Shown: positions 15,890-26,829, numbered from the stretch's first letter. The stretch: DNA of 34,429 nucleotides from JBCBTD01 sp039818825 (GCA_039818825.1 JBCBTD010000042.1:1-34429); one strand, 5' to 3'. Numbers and translations are program-made. The notes: generated by a model not told the origin, from the letters alone.

Positions 15890-17134
15890 TCAGTGGCCGG
15901 CGGTCGACCGCTCCATCAGGCGCACGACGTCGGCCGGCGTTTGTGCCGCCAGGAACCGCCAGCTCACGTCGCCTTGATCGTCGATCCGGGGCTTGAGGTG
16001 CGTCTGCAGCCTGGCCAGCAGCCACTGCGTCTCGCTCGCCGGAACACGGTCCAGGGCGCGCGCATAGGCTTCGACGGCGCCTGCGGTATCGCCGAGCCCG
16101 AGCCGCGCGTGGCCGGTCGCGACCTGCGCGCGCCAGTCGTCCGGCGCCCGAGCCGTCGCCGCCACGGCGGCCGTTTCGCAGGCGGAGAACCGGCCGCTGG
16201 CGCAGGCACTGGTCGCCTTGTGGGTGAGCGCATCGGCATTGTCCGGCTCGATCGACAGCGCCCGCTCGAACTCCCGAAGGGCTGCCGCCTGCTGGCCGGT
16301 CGCCTGGTAGAGGGAGCCGCGGGCGACGTAGGCAGCGGCGAAGCCGCCATCCAGGCTGATCGCCCGGTCGAAATCGTCGAGCGCGCGCGCGACGTCGCGG
16401 AGATCGCGTCGCAGCAGACCGCGGCGATAGCGGGTCTCGGCCGAAGCGGGTGCCAGCGCCACCGCCGTCTCCAAGTCTTGGTTCGCTGCCGCCATGTCAC
16501 CCTGCCGACGCCGAAGGTCGCCACGGCGCAGAAGCGCCGGAACCCAGCCGGGATTGTTGCGCAAGAGCTCGTCGAGTTCGCGGATCGCGGCGTCGACGTC
16601 GCCAGCATCGGCTTCTGCGTCGGCCCACGCGAGGCGCAGCGCCAAGGAGCGATCGGCGGCCGGGCGGCCGATCCGCGCGGCGCCGTCGAGATCTCCGTCG
16701 GCCACGCGCAGCCGGCTCCGACCAGCCCGGGCGTCGTCGTTGCCTGGATCGAGGCGCAGGGCGCGGTCGTAGAGCGCATCCGCCGTGCCGAAGTCGCCGC
16801 GCGCCCGCGCCACGTCGCCGACCACAGCCAAGGCGTCGACGTGCTCGGGGTCCACTTCCAGAGCACGCCGCGCGGCCTGTTCAGCCTGTTCCAGATCGCC
16901 GCGGCGGACGTGCAGGCGTGCCAACGCGACCATCACGCCGGCTTGGCGCGGGTCGAGCTCCAGAGCCGCCTCGAGGCGTTGTCGGGCCAGGCCGTCGTCG
17001 CCGACGCTGATGGCCTGCGCTGCCTCCTCCAGGGTCAGGTCGATGCCCGCGGCGGCGCTCGAACCGACCCCGGCGACCACCAGACACGCGACGACCAAGG
17101 CGGCATGGCGCCACAAAGCGACGGCGGACGACAT
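15890..17134 (-). CDS. Exported tetratricopeptide-repeat protein
   Basis: This 414-residue protein has a probable signal peptide (hydrophobic HAALVVACLVVAGVGSSAAAG, about residues 10-30) and then TPR units almost to the end. Recognisable repeats include ARQRLEAALELDPRQAGVMV, AEQAARRALEVDPEHVDAL, ADALYDRALRLDPGNDDAR, ALREFERALSIEPDNADAL and AVEAYARALDRVPASETQW. TPR arrays are protein-binding scaffolds. The partner is unknown; a periplasmic role follows from the signal peptide. The last 40 residues are not repeat-like. It diverges from the zincin-like gene, with 122 bases between them, in which no convincing promoter was found. Confidence 0.87.
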   Translation of the reverse strand: MSSAVALWRHAALVVACLVVAGVGSSAAAGIDLTLEEAAQAISVGDDGLARQRLEAALELDPRQAGVMVALARLHVRRGDLEQAEQAARRALEVDPEHVDALAVVGDVARARGDFGTADALYDRALRLDPGNDDARAGRSRLRVADGDLDGAARIGRPAADRSLALRLAWADAEADAGDVDAAIRELDELLRNNPGWVPALLRRGDLRRRQGDMAAANQDLETAVALAPASAETRYRRGLLRRDLRDVARALDDFDRAISLDGGFAAAYVARGSLYQATGQQAAALREFERALSIEPDNADALTHKATSACASGRFSACETAAVAATARAPDDWRAQVATGHARLGLGDTAGAVEAYARALDRVPASETQWLLARLQTHLKPRIDDQGDVSWRFLAAQTPADVVRLMERSTAGH

Positions 17135-17256
17135 CGAAACAGGCTCCTGGACGACACGAGAGCCCAGGGTAGAAGGCTGGCCGTTAAGGGTTCCTCAACC
17201 GGGCGTGCGTTCGCGACGGGGTTGCACCCACGGTACGTCCGCGCGACCCTCCGCCG

Positions 17257-17667
17257 ATGACCCAGCCGACCCCAGCGGATGCGCTGCCGCCCAGCGCCGA
17301 CGATTTGGCCCGGATCGGCCAGGCCGTGCTCGCCGAGTTGCCGGCGCCGTTTCGCGACCTCGTCGGTAGCGTTCCGGTGCGCGTCCAGGACTTCGCCGAC
17401 GATACGACCTTGCGCGGTATGGAGATCGACGACCCGTTCGATCTGCTGGGCCTCTACCACGGCGTGCCGCTCGGCGAGCAGCCAAGCCGCGGCAGCGCCG
17501 AGAGCGTCGACATGATTTTTCTCTACCGGCGACCGATCCTCGATCTCTGGTGCGACGAGACGATGACGCTCGACCACGTCGTGCGCCACGTTCTGATCCA
17601 CGAGATCGGTCATCACTTCGGTCTCTCGGACGACGACATGGAGCGGATCGAGGCCGAGGCGGAGTGA
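17257..17667 (+). CDS. Zincin-like metallopeptidase family protein
   Basis: This 136-residue cytoplasmic protein matches the small minimal-zincin family (PF06262 type). The HExxH zinc motif lies at His115-Glu116-Ile-Gly-His119 within HEIGHHFGLSDDDM, and the acidic residues after it fit the third ligand. The segment VDMIFLYRRPILDLW is also characteristic. Proteolytic activity has rarely been shown for this family, so the substrate is unknown. It is 104 bases ahead of the FAD dehydrogenase on the same strand; co-transcription is possible. Confidence 0.88.
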   Translation: MTQPTPADALPPSADDLARIGQAVLAELPAPFRDLVGSVPVRVQDFADDTTLRGMEIDDPFDLLGLYHGVPLGEQPSRGSAESVDMIFLYRRPILDLWCDETMTLDHVVRHVLIHEIGHHFGLSDDDMERIEAEAE

Positions 17668-17771
17668 TCCGCTGCGTTGCCGCTGTCGCGCGTCGGTCGC
17701 CGCACGGGGTGTGCGGGTGGCTTGGAATGGATCGACAACGGTCTAGGCTGGGCTCGACGATCGGGGAGGGG

Positions 17772-19178
17772 ATGATGCGGGATGGCTCCGGTTCACGGAC
17801 CGCGGACCTGGATGCCGTGCTGGGCGCCTTGCGCGAGCGCTTCGGTCAGCGGTTCTCGACCGCTGCCGCGGTTCGCGACCAGCATGGCAAGGGTGAGGCG
17901 TGGCACCCCGTCCATGCGCCCGACGGCGTGGTCTGGTGCGGAACCACCGACGAGGTGGCCGCCGTCGTCGGTCGTTGCGCCGCCCACGGCGTGGCCGTCG
18001 TGCCGTTCGGTGCCGGCAGCTCCCTCGAAGGTCAGTTGTGCGCCATGAAAGGAGGTATCAGCATCGATCTCACGGGCATGAACCGCGTTCTGCAGATCAA
18101 CACCGAGGACCTCGACGCCCGGGTCGAAGCGGGGGTGACCCGCAAACAGCTCAACGCCGATCTTCGTCACCAAGGGCTGTTCTTCCCGATCGACCCGGGC
18201 GCTGACGCAACCCTTGGCGGCATGGCGGCGACCCGCGCTTCCGGCACCAATGCCGTGCGCTACGGGACGATGCGCGAGAACGTTCTCGGGGTGACGGCGG
18301 TGATGCCGGACGGCAGCGTCGCCCGTTTCGGCGGTCGGGCGCGCAAGTCTGCGGCGGGCTACGACCTGACCCGGTTGCTGGTCGGTTCCGAGGGCACGCT
18401 CGGCGTCATCACCGAGCTGCAGCTTCGCCTCTGCGGGATCCCGGAGGCGATCTCAGCCGCGGTCTGCAGCTTCCCCAGTCTCGAAGCGGCAGTCCGCACG
18501 GTGATCGAGACCATCCAATTGGGCGTGCCGGTGGCTCGGATCGAGCTGCTGGACGAGACGCAGATGCGGGCCTGCATCGCCTACTCGAAGCTCGCGGCGA
18601 TGGACGCGGTGCCGACTTTGTTCTTCGAGTTCCACGGTTCGACCGCCGGTGTCGAAGAGCAAGCGGCGACGGTGCGTGAGCTCGCGGATGCCAACGGCGG
18701 CGGGGCGTTTCGCTGGACGACGAACGCCGAGGAGCGCAACCGGCTGTGGCAGGCGCGCCACGACGCCTACTACGCGGCGCTGAGCCTCCGGCCAGGGGCG
18801 CAGACACTGGCGACCGACGTGTGCGTGCCGATCTCGGCGCTCGCCGATGCCATCACCGCCGCCCAGGCGGACATCCGCGCAAGCGGCCTGATCGCGCCGA
18901 TCGTCGGCCATGTCGGCGACGGCAACTTCCACGTCCAGCTCATGATCGACCCGGACGATGCCGACGAGGTCGCGCGCGCCCAGGTGATCAACGCGGCGAT
19001 GGTGGACCGCGCTCTGGCGGTGGGCGGCACCTGCACCGGTGAGCACGGGGTGGGGATCGGCAAGATCGACAAGGTCGAGAAGGAGCACCCGACCGCACTC
19101 GTCCATTGGGCGGCGATCAAGCGGGCGCTCGATCCTCAGGGCATCATGAACCCGGGCAAGATTTTCCGCATGAACTGA
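17772..19178 (+). CDS. FAD-binding 2-hydroxyacid (D-lactate/glycolate) dehydrogenase, GlcD/DLD type
   Basis: The product is a flavoprotein of the PCMH/VAO superfamily that oxidises D-2-hydroxyacids and passes electrons to a cytochrome or quinone. The FAD-binding signature VVPFGAGSSLEGQ, then GLFFPIDPGADATLGGMAATRASG and GSEGTLGVITELQLRL, are in the N-terminal half. The C-terminal cap domain has GHVGDGNFHVQLMIDP and the terminal GEHGVGIGK ... NPGKIFRMN. From ATG 17772 it is 468 residues. ATG 17775 is an equally good start, since GGAGG ends five bases before it. The layout is closest to cytochrome-linked D-lactate dehydrogenases; no iron-sulfur or GlcE/GlcF partner genes adjoin. Confidence 0.92.
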   Translation: MMRDGSGSRTADLDAVLGALRERFGQRFSTAAAVRDQHGKGEAWHPVHAPDGVVWCGTTDEVAAVVGRCAAHGVAVVPFGAGSSLEGQLCAMKGGISIDLTGMNRVLQINTEDLDARVEAGVTRKQLNADLRHQGLFFPIDPGADATLGGMAATRASGTNAVRYGTMRENVLGVTAVMPDGSVARFGGRARKSAAGYDLTRLLVGSEGTLGVITELQLRLCGIPEAISAAVCSFPSLEAAVRTVIETIQLGVPVARIELLDETQMRACIAYSKLAAMDAVPTLFFEFHGSTAGVEEQAATVRELADANGGGAFRWTTNAEERNRLWQARHDAYYAALSLRPGAQTLATDVCVPISALADAITAAQADIRASGLIAPIVGHVGDGNFHVQLMIDPDDADEVARAQVINAAMVDRALAVGGTCTGEHGVGIGKIDKVEKEHPTALVHWAAIKRALDPQGIMNPGKIFRMN

Positions 19179-19187
19179 GCGGCCGCC

Positions 19188-19970
19188 TCAGGCGTCCAGT
19201 GCCGTCCGATAGCGTTCGGCGAACGTGGCCGCCGCCTCCCGATAAGCGACGGGGCCGTAGCTGATCCGGGCGACGCCGAGTTCGGCGAGCCGGCGGGTGT
19301 CCGGACTGCCCGGCAGCATGATGGCGTTCACAGGCAGACGTGAGGCTGCGCAGACACGGGCGATGAGGTCCGGGTCGTTGAGCGCCGGCACGAAGAAGCC
19401 GCTGGCGCCGGCCTCGGCATAGGCGGCGCCTCGCTCCTTGGCCTCGGCGAGGTGGGCGGGGTGCTTGGCCGCGTCTTTCTCCTTCAGGAACAGATCCGTG
19501 CGGGCGTTGATGAACAACCCCACGCCCGCCGCATCTGCCGCTTCGCGCAGGGCGGCGATCCGGGCGCACTGGGTGTCGATGCCGTGGAGCCCGTCGCCAC
19601 CGACGATCTGGTCTTCGAAGTTGATGCCAATGGCGCCGGCTGCGATCACGCGGCCGACGTTCGTGGCAAGCGCCGTGGGTTCGACCGCGTACCCGCCCTC
19701 GAAGTCGAGGGTGACCGGCAATGCCACCGTCGCCGTGATGCGCTCGAGCACCGTCAGCGCGAGATCGAATGGGACCGTTTCGCCGTCGTCGTAGCCGTGG
19801 GCGGCGGCGACGGCCCAACTTGCCGTCGCGATGGCCTTGGCGCCCGCCTCGACGCCGATCTTGGCGCCACCCGCGTCCCAGACGTTGTAGAGCACGAGCG
19901 GCTCGCCCGGCACGTGCAGGGCGGCGAAGTCACGGGCCTTCTGGGCTTGGTCGATCATGTCGTTCCCCAT
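19188..19970 (-). CDS. Isocitrate lyase/PEP mutase superfamily protein
   Basis: This 260-residue TIM-barrel protein belongs to the PEP mutase/isocitrate lyase superfamily, whose members make or break C-C or C-P bonds next to an oxo-acid. Conserved positions are LYNVWDAGGAKI near the N-terminus, the acidic LDFEGGYA, the metal-site INFEDQ and the INARTDLF strand. The Cys-bearing KKCGH loop of true isocitrate lyases is absent, so a lyase of another oxo-acid or an oxaloacetase-like role is more likely. Its start (ATG 19970; ATG 19958 is the alternative) lies 41 bases inside the 3' end of the AdaA-like gene, implying one transcript. It converges with the FAD dehydrogenase, 9 bases away. Confidence 0.85.
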   Translation of the reverse strand: MGNDMIDQAQKARDFAALHVPGEPLVLYNVWDAGGAKIGVEAGAKAIATASWAVAAAHGYDDGETVPFDLALTVLERITATVALPVTLDFEGGYAVEPTALATNVGRVIAAGAIGINFEDQIVGGDGLHGIDTQCARIAALREAADAAGVGLFINARTDLFLKEKDAAKHPAHLAEAKERGAAYAEAGASGFFVPALNDPDLIARVCAASRLPVNAIMLPGSPDTRRLAELGVARISYGPVAYREAAATFAERYRTALDA

Positions 19971-20541
19971 GGATCGATGCTCGCAGGCGTGATGGGCGCG
20001 CCGCCGACGGCCGGCGGCCGTAGAGCATTCGGAACGCCGCGTTGAACGAGCGGACGCTGCCGAAACCGGCGAGGTGCGCGACTTCCGGCATCGACAGCGC
20101 CGTTTCACGTAGCAGCCGCATCGCTCGGTGCGTGCGGAGCGTGCGCGCGATCCGGGTGGGCGAAGCGCCCAATTGCTCGGCGAACAGCCGGCAGAGATGG
20201 CGCGTACCGACGCCGACGCGATCTGCGAGCCCTTCGACCGTTCCATCGTCGAGCGCGCCGCCTTCGATCAGCCGCAGAGCGCGATCGACAGTGGACCTCG
20301 TCCCGTTCCAAGCGGGGCAGAACGGCGCCGTCTCGGGGCGACATCTAAGGCAGGGGCGGTAGCCTGCCTGCTCCGCCGCTGCGGCGCTCGGATAGAAGCG
20401 GACGTTCTCGGTGCGCGGCTGCTTCACCCGACAGACCGGGCGGCAGTAGATCATGGTCGTTTTGACCGCGACGAAGAACCGGCCATCGAACGCCGGATCG
20501 CGTCGCAGTCTAGCCTCGTTGCACGTGGCGAAATCGAGCAT
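19930..20541 (-). CDS. AdaA-like methylphosphotriester sensor and AraC-type regulator
   Basis: The 203-residue protein joins an Ada zinc-binding domain to an AraC-type helix-turn-helix, as in Bacillus AdaA (about the same length). The four zinc cysteines are Cys33, Cys37, Cys64 and Cys67, with the same spacing as Cys38/42/69/72 of E. coli Ada, within FDGRFFVAVKTTMIYCRPVC and GYRPCLRCRPE. In Ada the first cysteine takes a methyl group from DNA phosphotriesters and turns the protein into an activator. Residues about 85-185 form the HTH pair (LADRVGVGTRHLCRLFAEQLG; AHLAGFGSVRSFNAAFRMLYG). No O6-methylguanine methyltransferase (PCHRV) or AlkA domain follows. The gene overlaps an isocitrate lyase-family gene, an odd partner for an alkylation response. 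Confidence 0.87.
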   Translation of the reverse strand: MLDFATCNEARLRRDPAFDGRFFVAVKTTMIYCRPVCRVKQPRTENVRFYPSAAAAEQAGYRPCLRCRPETAPFCPAWNGTRSTVDRALRLIEGGALDDGTVEGLADRVGVGTRHLCRLFAEQLGASPTRIARTLRTHRAMRLLRETALSMPEVAHLAGFGSVRSFNAAFRMLYGRRPSAARPSRLRASIHGERHDRPSPEGP

Positions 20542-20717
20542 CGGGCAGAGCTAACACCAGCGCGGCGAGACGGCCAGCAAGCGGCGATGATGACGTCCGT
20601 TCCTTGCCGGTCGCGGACAGCAGCACCGGTTCGCCGCGCGAGGAACGCGAGGCCAAGGACGGCCGCCGCCGATTGCCCTCGGTGGCCGTAGGCCCGCCCG
20701 TCAGTTGGCGCGAAGGG

Positions 20718-21392
20718 TCAGAACTGCACCAGTTTCTGCCGAAGATCCGCGCTGCGCTGATCCGTGGTGCCGAAGTCGCGAGCGACCTGCCGCGGCGTCG
20801 CACCTTGCCCCCAATAGGCGTCCATCAGGCTGCGGTTCGGGTACATGCCTCCAGCGCCGATGCTCGCACCGCCGAAGATGCCCTCCGAGCGCTCGAAAAC
20901 GTAGACGTCCTCGCCGAAGCCGGTCGTCGTCGCGGCACCTAGGCTGGCGCCGATCCGTGCCAGCGCGACACCGACGTCGGCACCGAACTTGACGTCGCCC
21001 TGGATGATCCGGTCGACGGCGTCTTCATTCATGATGGTCATCACGACTTCGCTGGTCTTGCCGCCGACCTGCAGCCCGAGGCTGCCGCCGAAAATCTGGA
21101 CGAACGTGGGCGGGCCGAACTGACCCGTGATCGGATCGCGGACGAGGAGCACGCCGTTGCCGTGTTCGGCGCCGATGACGAACCCGCCCTCGAGTAGGTC
21201 GGGGACGACGATGACGCCATAGGCGTTCTGCACGTACCGCCGCATCGCTTCGTCCGGCGGCAGCGTCCGCAACAAGTCGTCGACGAAGAAGCCGGCCCGC
21301 GCCACCACCTCCTCGCCGGAGCGCGCGTGCGCGACCGCCGACGCCATCACCAACACCACGAGCGCAACGCACAAATTCCGAACGTATCGCAT
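20718..21392 (-). CDS. Secreted SYLF-domain (YSC84-type) lipid-binding protein
   Basis: The product begins with a signal peptide (MRYVRNLCVALVVLVMASAV ending AHA) followed by a SYLF domain of about 190 residues. Typical features are NAYGVIVVPDLLEGGFVIGAEHGNGVLLVRD, the FVQIFGGSLGLQVGGKTSEVVMTIMN block, and FGADVGVALARIGASLGAAT. SYLF proteins bind phosphoinositides in eukaryotes; bacterial members are exported and poorly characterised. ATG 21392 is chosen because the signal peptide starts there; the open frame reaches an ATG at 21455, which would put charged residues in front of it. It diverges from purC. Confidence 0.88.
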   Translation of the reverse strand: MRYVRNLCVALVVLVMASAVAHARSGEEVVARAGFFVDDLLRTLPPDEAMRRYVQNAYGVIVVPDLLEGGFVIGAEHGNGVLLVRDPITGQFGPPTFVQIFGGSLGLQVGGKTSEVVMTIMNEDAVDRIIQGDVKFGADVGVALARIGASLGAATTTGFGEDVYVFERSEGIFGGASIGAGGMYPNRSLMDAYWGQGATPRQVARDFGTTDQRSADLRQKLVQF

Positions 21393-21465
21393 CTCTTGCC
21401 GCCGCTGCTTCAGAATCCGGTTCAAGTTTTTACATGAAGACCCTCCCATCGGCAACGGTCGCGCG

Positions 21466-21494
21466 TTGCCGGTGCCTGCAGCGTGGTCTATAGG
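21466..21494 (+). promoter_or_regulatory. Predicted sigma-70-type promoter of the purC operon
   Basis: TTGCCG (21466-21471) and TATAGG (21489-21494) are separated by exactly 17 bases, which fits a housekeeping promoter. It lies 66 bases before the purC start and is the best candidate in the 168-base divergent spacer. No purine riboswitch-like structure was recognised downstream. Confidence 0.5.
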
Positions 21495-21560
21495 GTTCCG
21501 GCGTCGAACCTCGGGGTACCCGCGGCCGGCGCGACGTGGATCGCTTTACGGGTCGGGTCG

Positions 21561-22325
21561 ATGTCTCGCCGGCGGCAAGTATACGAGGGCAAGGCAAAGG
21601 TCCTGTTCGAGGGCCCGGAGCGCGGCACCCTTATCCAGTATTTCAAAGACGATGCGACAGCATTCAACAACCGCAAGCACGGTGTAATCACCGGCAAAGG
21701 GGTGTTGAACAACCGTATCTCCGAGTTTTTCATGCTGCGTTTGGCAGAGCTCGGCGTGCCAACGCATTTCATCCGTCGACTGAACATGCGCGAGCAACTG
21801 ATCCGCGAGGTGGAGATCATCCCGATCGAGGTGGTCGTCCGCAACTACGCAGCAGGATCGATCGTCAAACGGCTGGGGTTGCAAGAGGGCGATCGGCTGC
21901 CGCGCACGATCCTCGAATACTGCTTCAAGTCGGATGAACTCGGCGATCCAATGGTCTCTGAAGAGCACATCACCGCGTTCGGCTGGGCGTCGGTGCAGGA
22001 CATGGACGACATCATCAACTACACGTTGCGGATCAACGATTTCGTATCCGGCCTGCTGCTTGGTCTGGGAATCCGCCTGGTCGACTTCAAGCTCGAGTTC
22101 GGGCGGCTGTGGGAAGAAGAAGACGTCCGGGTCGTGCTCGCCGACGAGATCAGCCCTGACAGTTGCCGGTTGTGGGACACGGCGACGGGTGAGCGGCTCG
22201 ACAAGGACCGCTTTCGCCAGGACCTCGGTCAGGTGGAAGAGGCCTATCAAGAGGTCGCCCGCCGGCTCGGCATCCTGCCGGAGGCCGGCCCGCGCGATCT
22301 GGCCGGACCGGAGACCGTGCAATGA
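21561..22325 (+). CDS. purC: Phosphoribosylaminoimidazole-succinocarboxamide synthase
   Basis: PurC (SAICAR synthase) joins CAIR and aspartate with ATP in de novo purine synthesis. The 254-residue protein starting at ATG 21561 shows VYEGKAKVLFEG, FKDDATAFNN, the GKGVLNNRISEFFM region, VEIIPIEVVVRNYAAGS and LADEISPDSCRLWD, all diagnostic. The frame is open upstream to 21483, but that extension is not PurC-like and begins inside the -10 element. It is the first gene of purC-purS-purQ-purL; the purS start overlaps its stop. Confidence 0.97.
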   Translation: MSRRRQVYEGKAKVLFEGPERGTLIQYFKDDATAFNNRKHGVITGKGVLNNRISEFFMLRLAELGVPTHFIRRLNMREQLIREVEIIPIEVVVRNYAAGSIVKRLGLQEGDRLPRTILEYCFKSDELGDPMVSEEHITAFGWASVQDMDDIINYTLRINDFVSGLLLGLGIRLVDFKLEFGRLWEEEDVRVVLADEISPDSCRLWDTATGERLDKDRFRQDLGQVEEAYQEVARRLGILPEAGPRDLAGPETVQ

Positions 22326-22564
22326 AGGTCCGTATCGTCGTCAGCTTGCGCGACGGCGTCTTGGACCCGGCAGCGGAGACGATCCGGCGGTCGCTCGGCG
22401 CCCTCGGCTTCGACGGCGTCGGCGCCGTCACTCAACGCCGGGTCTTCGAGGTGGAAATCGACGGGCGGGACGAAGCAGCAGCGCTGGAGGAGGCTCGGGC
22501 GATGGCGGACCGGCTGCTCGCCAACCCGGTGATCGAGACGTTCGTCGTCGAGCCCGTGGGCTGA
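22322..22564 (+). CDS. purS: Phosphoribosylformylglycinamidine synthase subunit PurS
   Basis: PurS is the 80-residue bridging subunit that joins PurQ and PurL in the three-part FGAM synthase used by alphaproteobacteria and Gram-positives. The start (MKVRIVVSLRDGVLDPAAET) and LGFDGVGAVTQRRVFEVEID are typical, as is the end (LANPVIETFVVEPV). Its ATG overlaps the purC stop (ATGA). Confidence 0.96.
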   Translation: MKVRIVVSLRDGVLDPAAETIRRSLGALGFDGVGAVTQRRVFEVEIDGRDEAAALEEARAMADRLLANPVIETFVVEPVG

Positions 22565-22568
22565 CCTG

Positions 22569-23227
22569 GTGCGGGCTGCCGTCGTCACCTTCCCCGGCTC
22601 CAACTGCGATCGAGACCTGGCGGTGGCGTTCGCCAAGGCCACCGGGCGGATTCCGGTCCGCGTCTGGCACGCCGAAACCGAGCTGCCGCCGGTGGACGTG
22701 GTCGGTATCCCCGGCGGTTTCTCCTACGGCGACTACCTGCGGAGCGGCGCCATCGCCGCGCGCTCGCCCATTCTTCGGGCGGTCGCGGCGTTCGCCGCGA
22801 AGGGTGGGCGAGTGCTCGGCATCTGCAACGGTTTTCAGGTGTTGACCGAGGCGGGGTTGTTGCCCGGTGCGTTGGTCCGCAATGCTGGTCAGCGATTCGT
22901 CAGCAGATGGGTCGAACTGCGAGTCGAGAACGACGCCACGGGCTTCACCGCCGGCTGGCGCGCCGGTGACCGGATCAGGCTGCCGGTGGCGCACCACGAC
23001 GGCAACTACGTGGCCGACGAGACGACGCTGGCCCATCTCGAAGCCACCGGGGCCGTGGCGTTCCGCTACGCCGACAACCCGAACGGCTCCGCCCGAGCGA
23101 TCGCCGGTGTATGCAACGACGCGCGCAACGTCCTGGGCCTGATGCCGCATCCCGAGCGGGCGATCGGTGCCGAACTCGGCGGCAGCGACGGGGCGGTCCT
23201 CTTCCGCTCGCTGGTGGCGGCGCTGGC

Positions 23228-23231
<4 letters not shown>
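22569..23231 (+). CDS. purQ: Phosphoribosylformylglycinamidine synthase subunit PurQ (glutaminase)
   Basis: PurQ releases ammonia from glutamine for FGAM synthesis. The class I amidotransferase triad is visible: Cys in VLGICNGFQVL, and His-x-Glu in GLMPHPERAIG; the oxyanion region is IPGGFSYGDYLRSGAIAA. Translation begins at GTG 22569, four bases after purS, giving 220 residues with the family start AAVVTFPGSNCDRD. The stop overlaps the purL start (ATGA). Confidence 0.96.
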
Positions 23232-25438
<2,207 letters not shown>

Positions 25439-25442
25439 GGGG

Positions 25443-25691
25443 GTGGCCATGCCGATGCCGGCTGAGGAGATCGAGCGGGTCATCCGCACCGCGTTGCCCG
25501 ACGCCCAAGTCACGATCGAGGATTTGGCGGGCGATGGCGACCACTACCGCGCGCACGTCGTCTCCGGCGCGTTCGCCGGCAAGTCCCGTGTGCAGCAGCA
25601 CCAACTGGTCTACGCCGCCTTCGGCGCCCGCATGGGAACCGACCTGCACGCTCTGGCACTGACCACGGCCGTCCCGGCCGAGGCGCCCTGA
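25443..25691 (+). CDS. BolA/IbaG-family protein
   Basis: This 82-residue BolA-fold protein has the conserved RVQQHQLVYAAFGARM segment and the terminal LHALALTT. BolA-family proteins pair with CGFS monothiol glutaredoxins to bind or pass on a [2Fe-2S] cluster; the glutaredoxin gene follows 21 bases later. The start is 4 bases after the purL stop. ATGs at 25443 or 25449 are both possible; GAGGGGGTGG precedes the first. Confidence 0.93.
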   Translation: MAMPMPAEEIERVIRTALPDAQVTIEDLAGDGDHYRAHVVSGAFAGKSRVQQHQLVYAAFGARMGTDLHALALTTAVPAEAP

Positions 25692-25712
25692 CTTCTCCCG
25701 AGGAGACCGCCC

Positions 25713-26042
25713 ATGACCACGACCCACGACGACATCTCCGAGCAAATCGGCAAGGACGACGTCGTTCTCTACATGAAGGGGACGCCGGTCTTTCCGCAGT
25801 GCGGGTTCTCGGCGATGGTCGTCCAGGTGCTGTCGCACGCTGGCGTCAAGTTCCAGACGTACAACGTGCTGGAGGACCAGGAGCTGCGCGAAGGCATCAA
25901 ATCCTTCTCGAACTGGCCGACCATTCCGCAGCTCTACGTCAAGGGCGAGTTCGTCGGTGGCTGCGACATCGTTCGCGACATGTACGAGAGCGGCGAGCTG
26001 ACGACGATGCTGAGCGAGAAGGGCGTAGCCACGGCCGCTTGA
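25713..26042 (+). CDS. grxD: Monothiol glutaredoxin, Grx4 family (CGFS type)
   Basis: The 109-residue protein is a CGFS glutaredoxin that carries a bridging [2Fe-2S] cluster and takes part in iron-sulfur trafficking. The active site Cys30-Gly-Phe-Ser33 lies in KGTPVFPQCGFSAM. WPTIPQLYVKGEFVGGCDIV supplies the glutathione-binding TIPQ and the GGCD signature. A GAGGAG ribosome-binding site precedes ATG 25713. It ends the purine cluster and converges with the peptide transporter, 10 bases away. The name grxD follows the E. coli Grx4 gene. Confidence 0.96.
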   Translation: MTTTHDDISEQIGKDDVVLYMKGTPVFPQCGFSAMVVQVLSHAGVKFQTYNVLEDQELREGIKSFSNWPTIPQLYVKGEFVGGCDIVRDMYESGELTTMLSEKGVATAA

Positions 26043-26052
26043 TCCGGGCGCG

Positions 26053-26829
26053 TTACAGGTCGTCGACGAGGCTGGCCACCAGGTCGGCGTCGTAGCCGCT
26101 CGCAGCACGGAACAGCTGCCGGGTGTAGGGGTGTGTCGGCGTGCCGCTGCGGAGCGCTTCCACGGCCATGCCTTCGACCACCTCGCCGTCGCGCATCACC
26201 GCGAGCGTGTCGCACATGTGACTGACCACGGCGAGGTTGTGGCTCACCAGCACGTAGGTAAGCGAACGCTCGCGGCGCAGGCGTTGGAGGAGGTTCAAGA
26301 CCTCGGCCTGGATCGACACGTCCAGCGCCGAGGTCGGCTCGTCGAGCAGGATCACCTTTGGCTCGATCACCAACGCCCGCGCCACGGCGATCCGCTGGCG
26401 CTGACCACCCGAAAGCTGATGCGGAAAGCGAAAGCGAAACCGCTCGTCGAGACCAACCTCGGCCAAGGCCTGCATGACGCGGTCGTCGCGATCGCCGATC
26501 CGGTGGATCTCCAGTGGCTCTTTCAGGATCTGGTCGACGGTGTGGCGCGGGTGGAGCGCGCCGTAGGGGTCCTGGAACACCATCTGAACCTCGCGCCGGA
26601 ACCGTTTGGAGCGCTCAGCCCCGAGGGCTTCGCCGCCGACCTCGATGGTGCCCGTCCAGCGGTCGACCAGCCCGGCGATCGCGCGCAACACGGTCGACTT
26701 GCCCGAGCCGCTCTCGCCGACGAGCCCGAAGCTGGCCCCTCGCCCGACCTCGAACGTCACGTCGCGGACAGCATGGACGGCGTCCTCGTTCCGTCCGAAC
26801 CGCACGTCCAGATGCCGTACCGAAAGCAA
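26053..26829 (-). CDS. Peptide/nickel-type ABC transporter ATP-binding protein (DppF/OppF-like)
   Basis: This ATPase subunit energises the importer encoded upstream. It has Walker A (GLVGESGSGKST), the Q-loop (VQMVFQDPYGALHPRHTV), signature LSGGQRQRIAVARAL and Walker B (VILLDEPTSALDVS). The C-terminal segment GTPTHPYTRQLF is typical of the oligopeptide importer ATPases, though at 258 residues it lacks part of the usual C-terminal extension. The start appears to be TTG at 26829, five bases after the preceding ATPase gene. Last gene of the operon. Confidence 0.93.
   Translation of the reverse strand: MLSVRHLDVRFGRNEDAVHAVRDVTFEVGRGASFGLVGESGSGKSTVLRAIAGLVDRWTGTIEVGGEALGAERSKRFRREVQMVFQDPYGALHPRHTVDQILKEPLEIHRIGDRDDRVMQALAEVGLDERFRFRFPHQLSGGQRQRIAVARALVIEPKVILLDEPTSALDVSIQAEVLNLLQRLRRERSLTYVLVSHNLAVVSHMCDTLAVMRDGEVVEGMAVEALRSGTPTHPYTRQLFRAASGYDADLVASLVDDL

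Noticed and set aside
19188..20246. A longer 352-residue form of the isocitrate lyase-family protein
   Set aside because: The extra N-terminal residues are the AdaA-like gene read out of frame; the family N-terminus begins at the ATG at 19970.
20542..20717. A minus-strand ORF (20510-20803) spanning the gap between the SYLF and AdaA-like genes
   Set aside because: It overlaps both neighbours, is rich in Arg and Ser without pattern, and has no ribosome-binding site; the gap shows nothing else recognisable.
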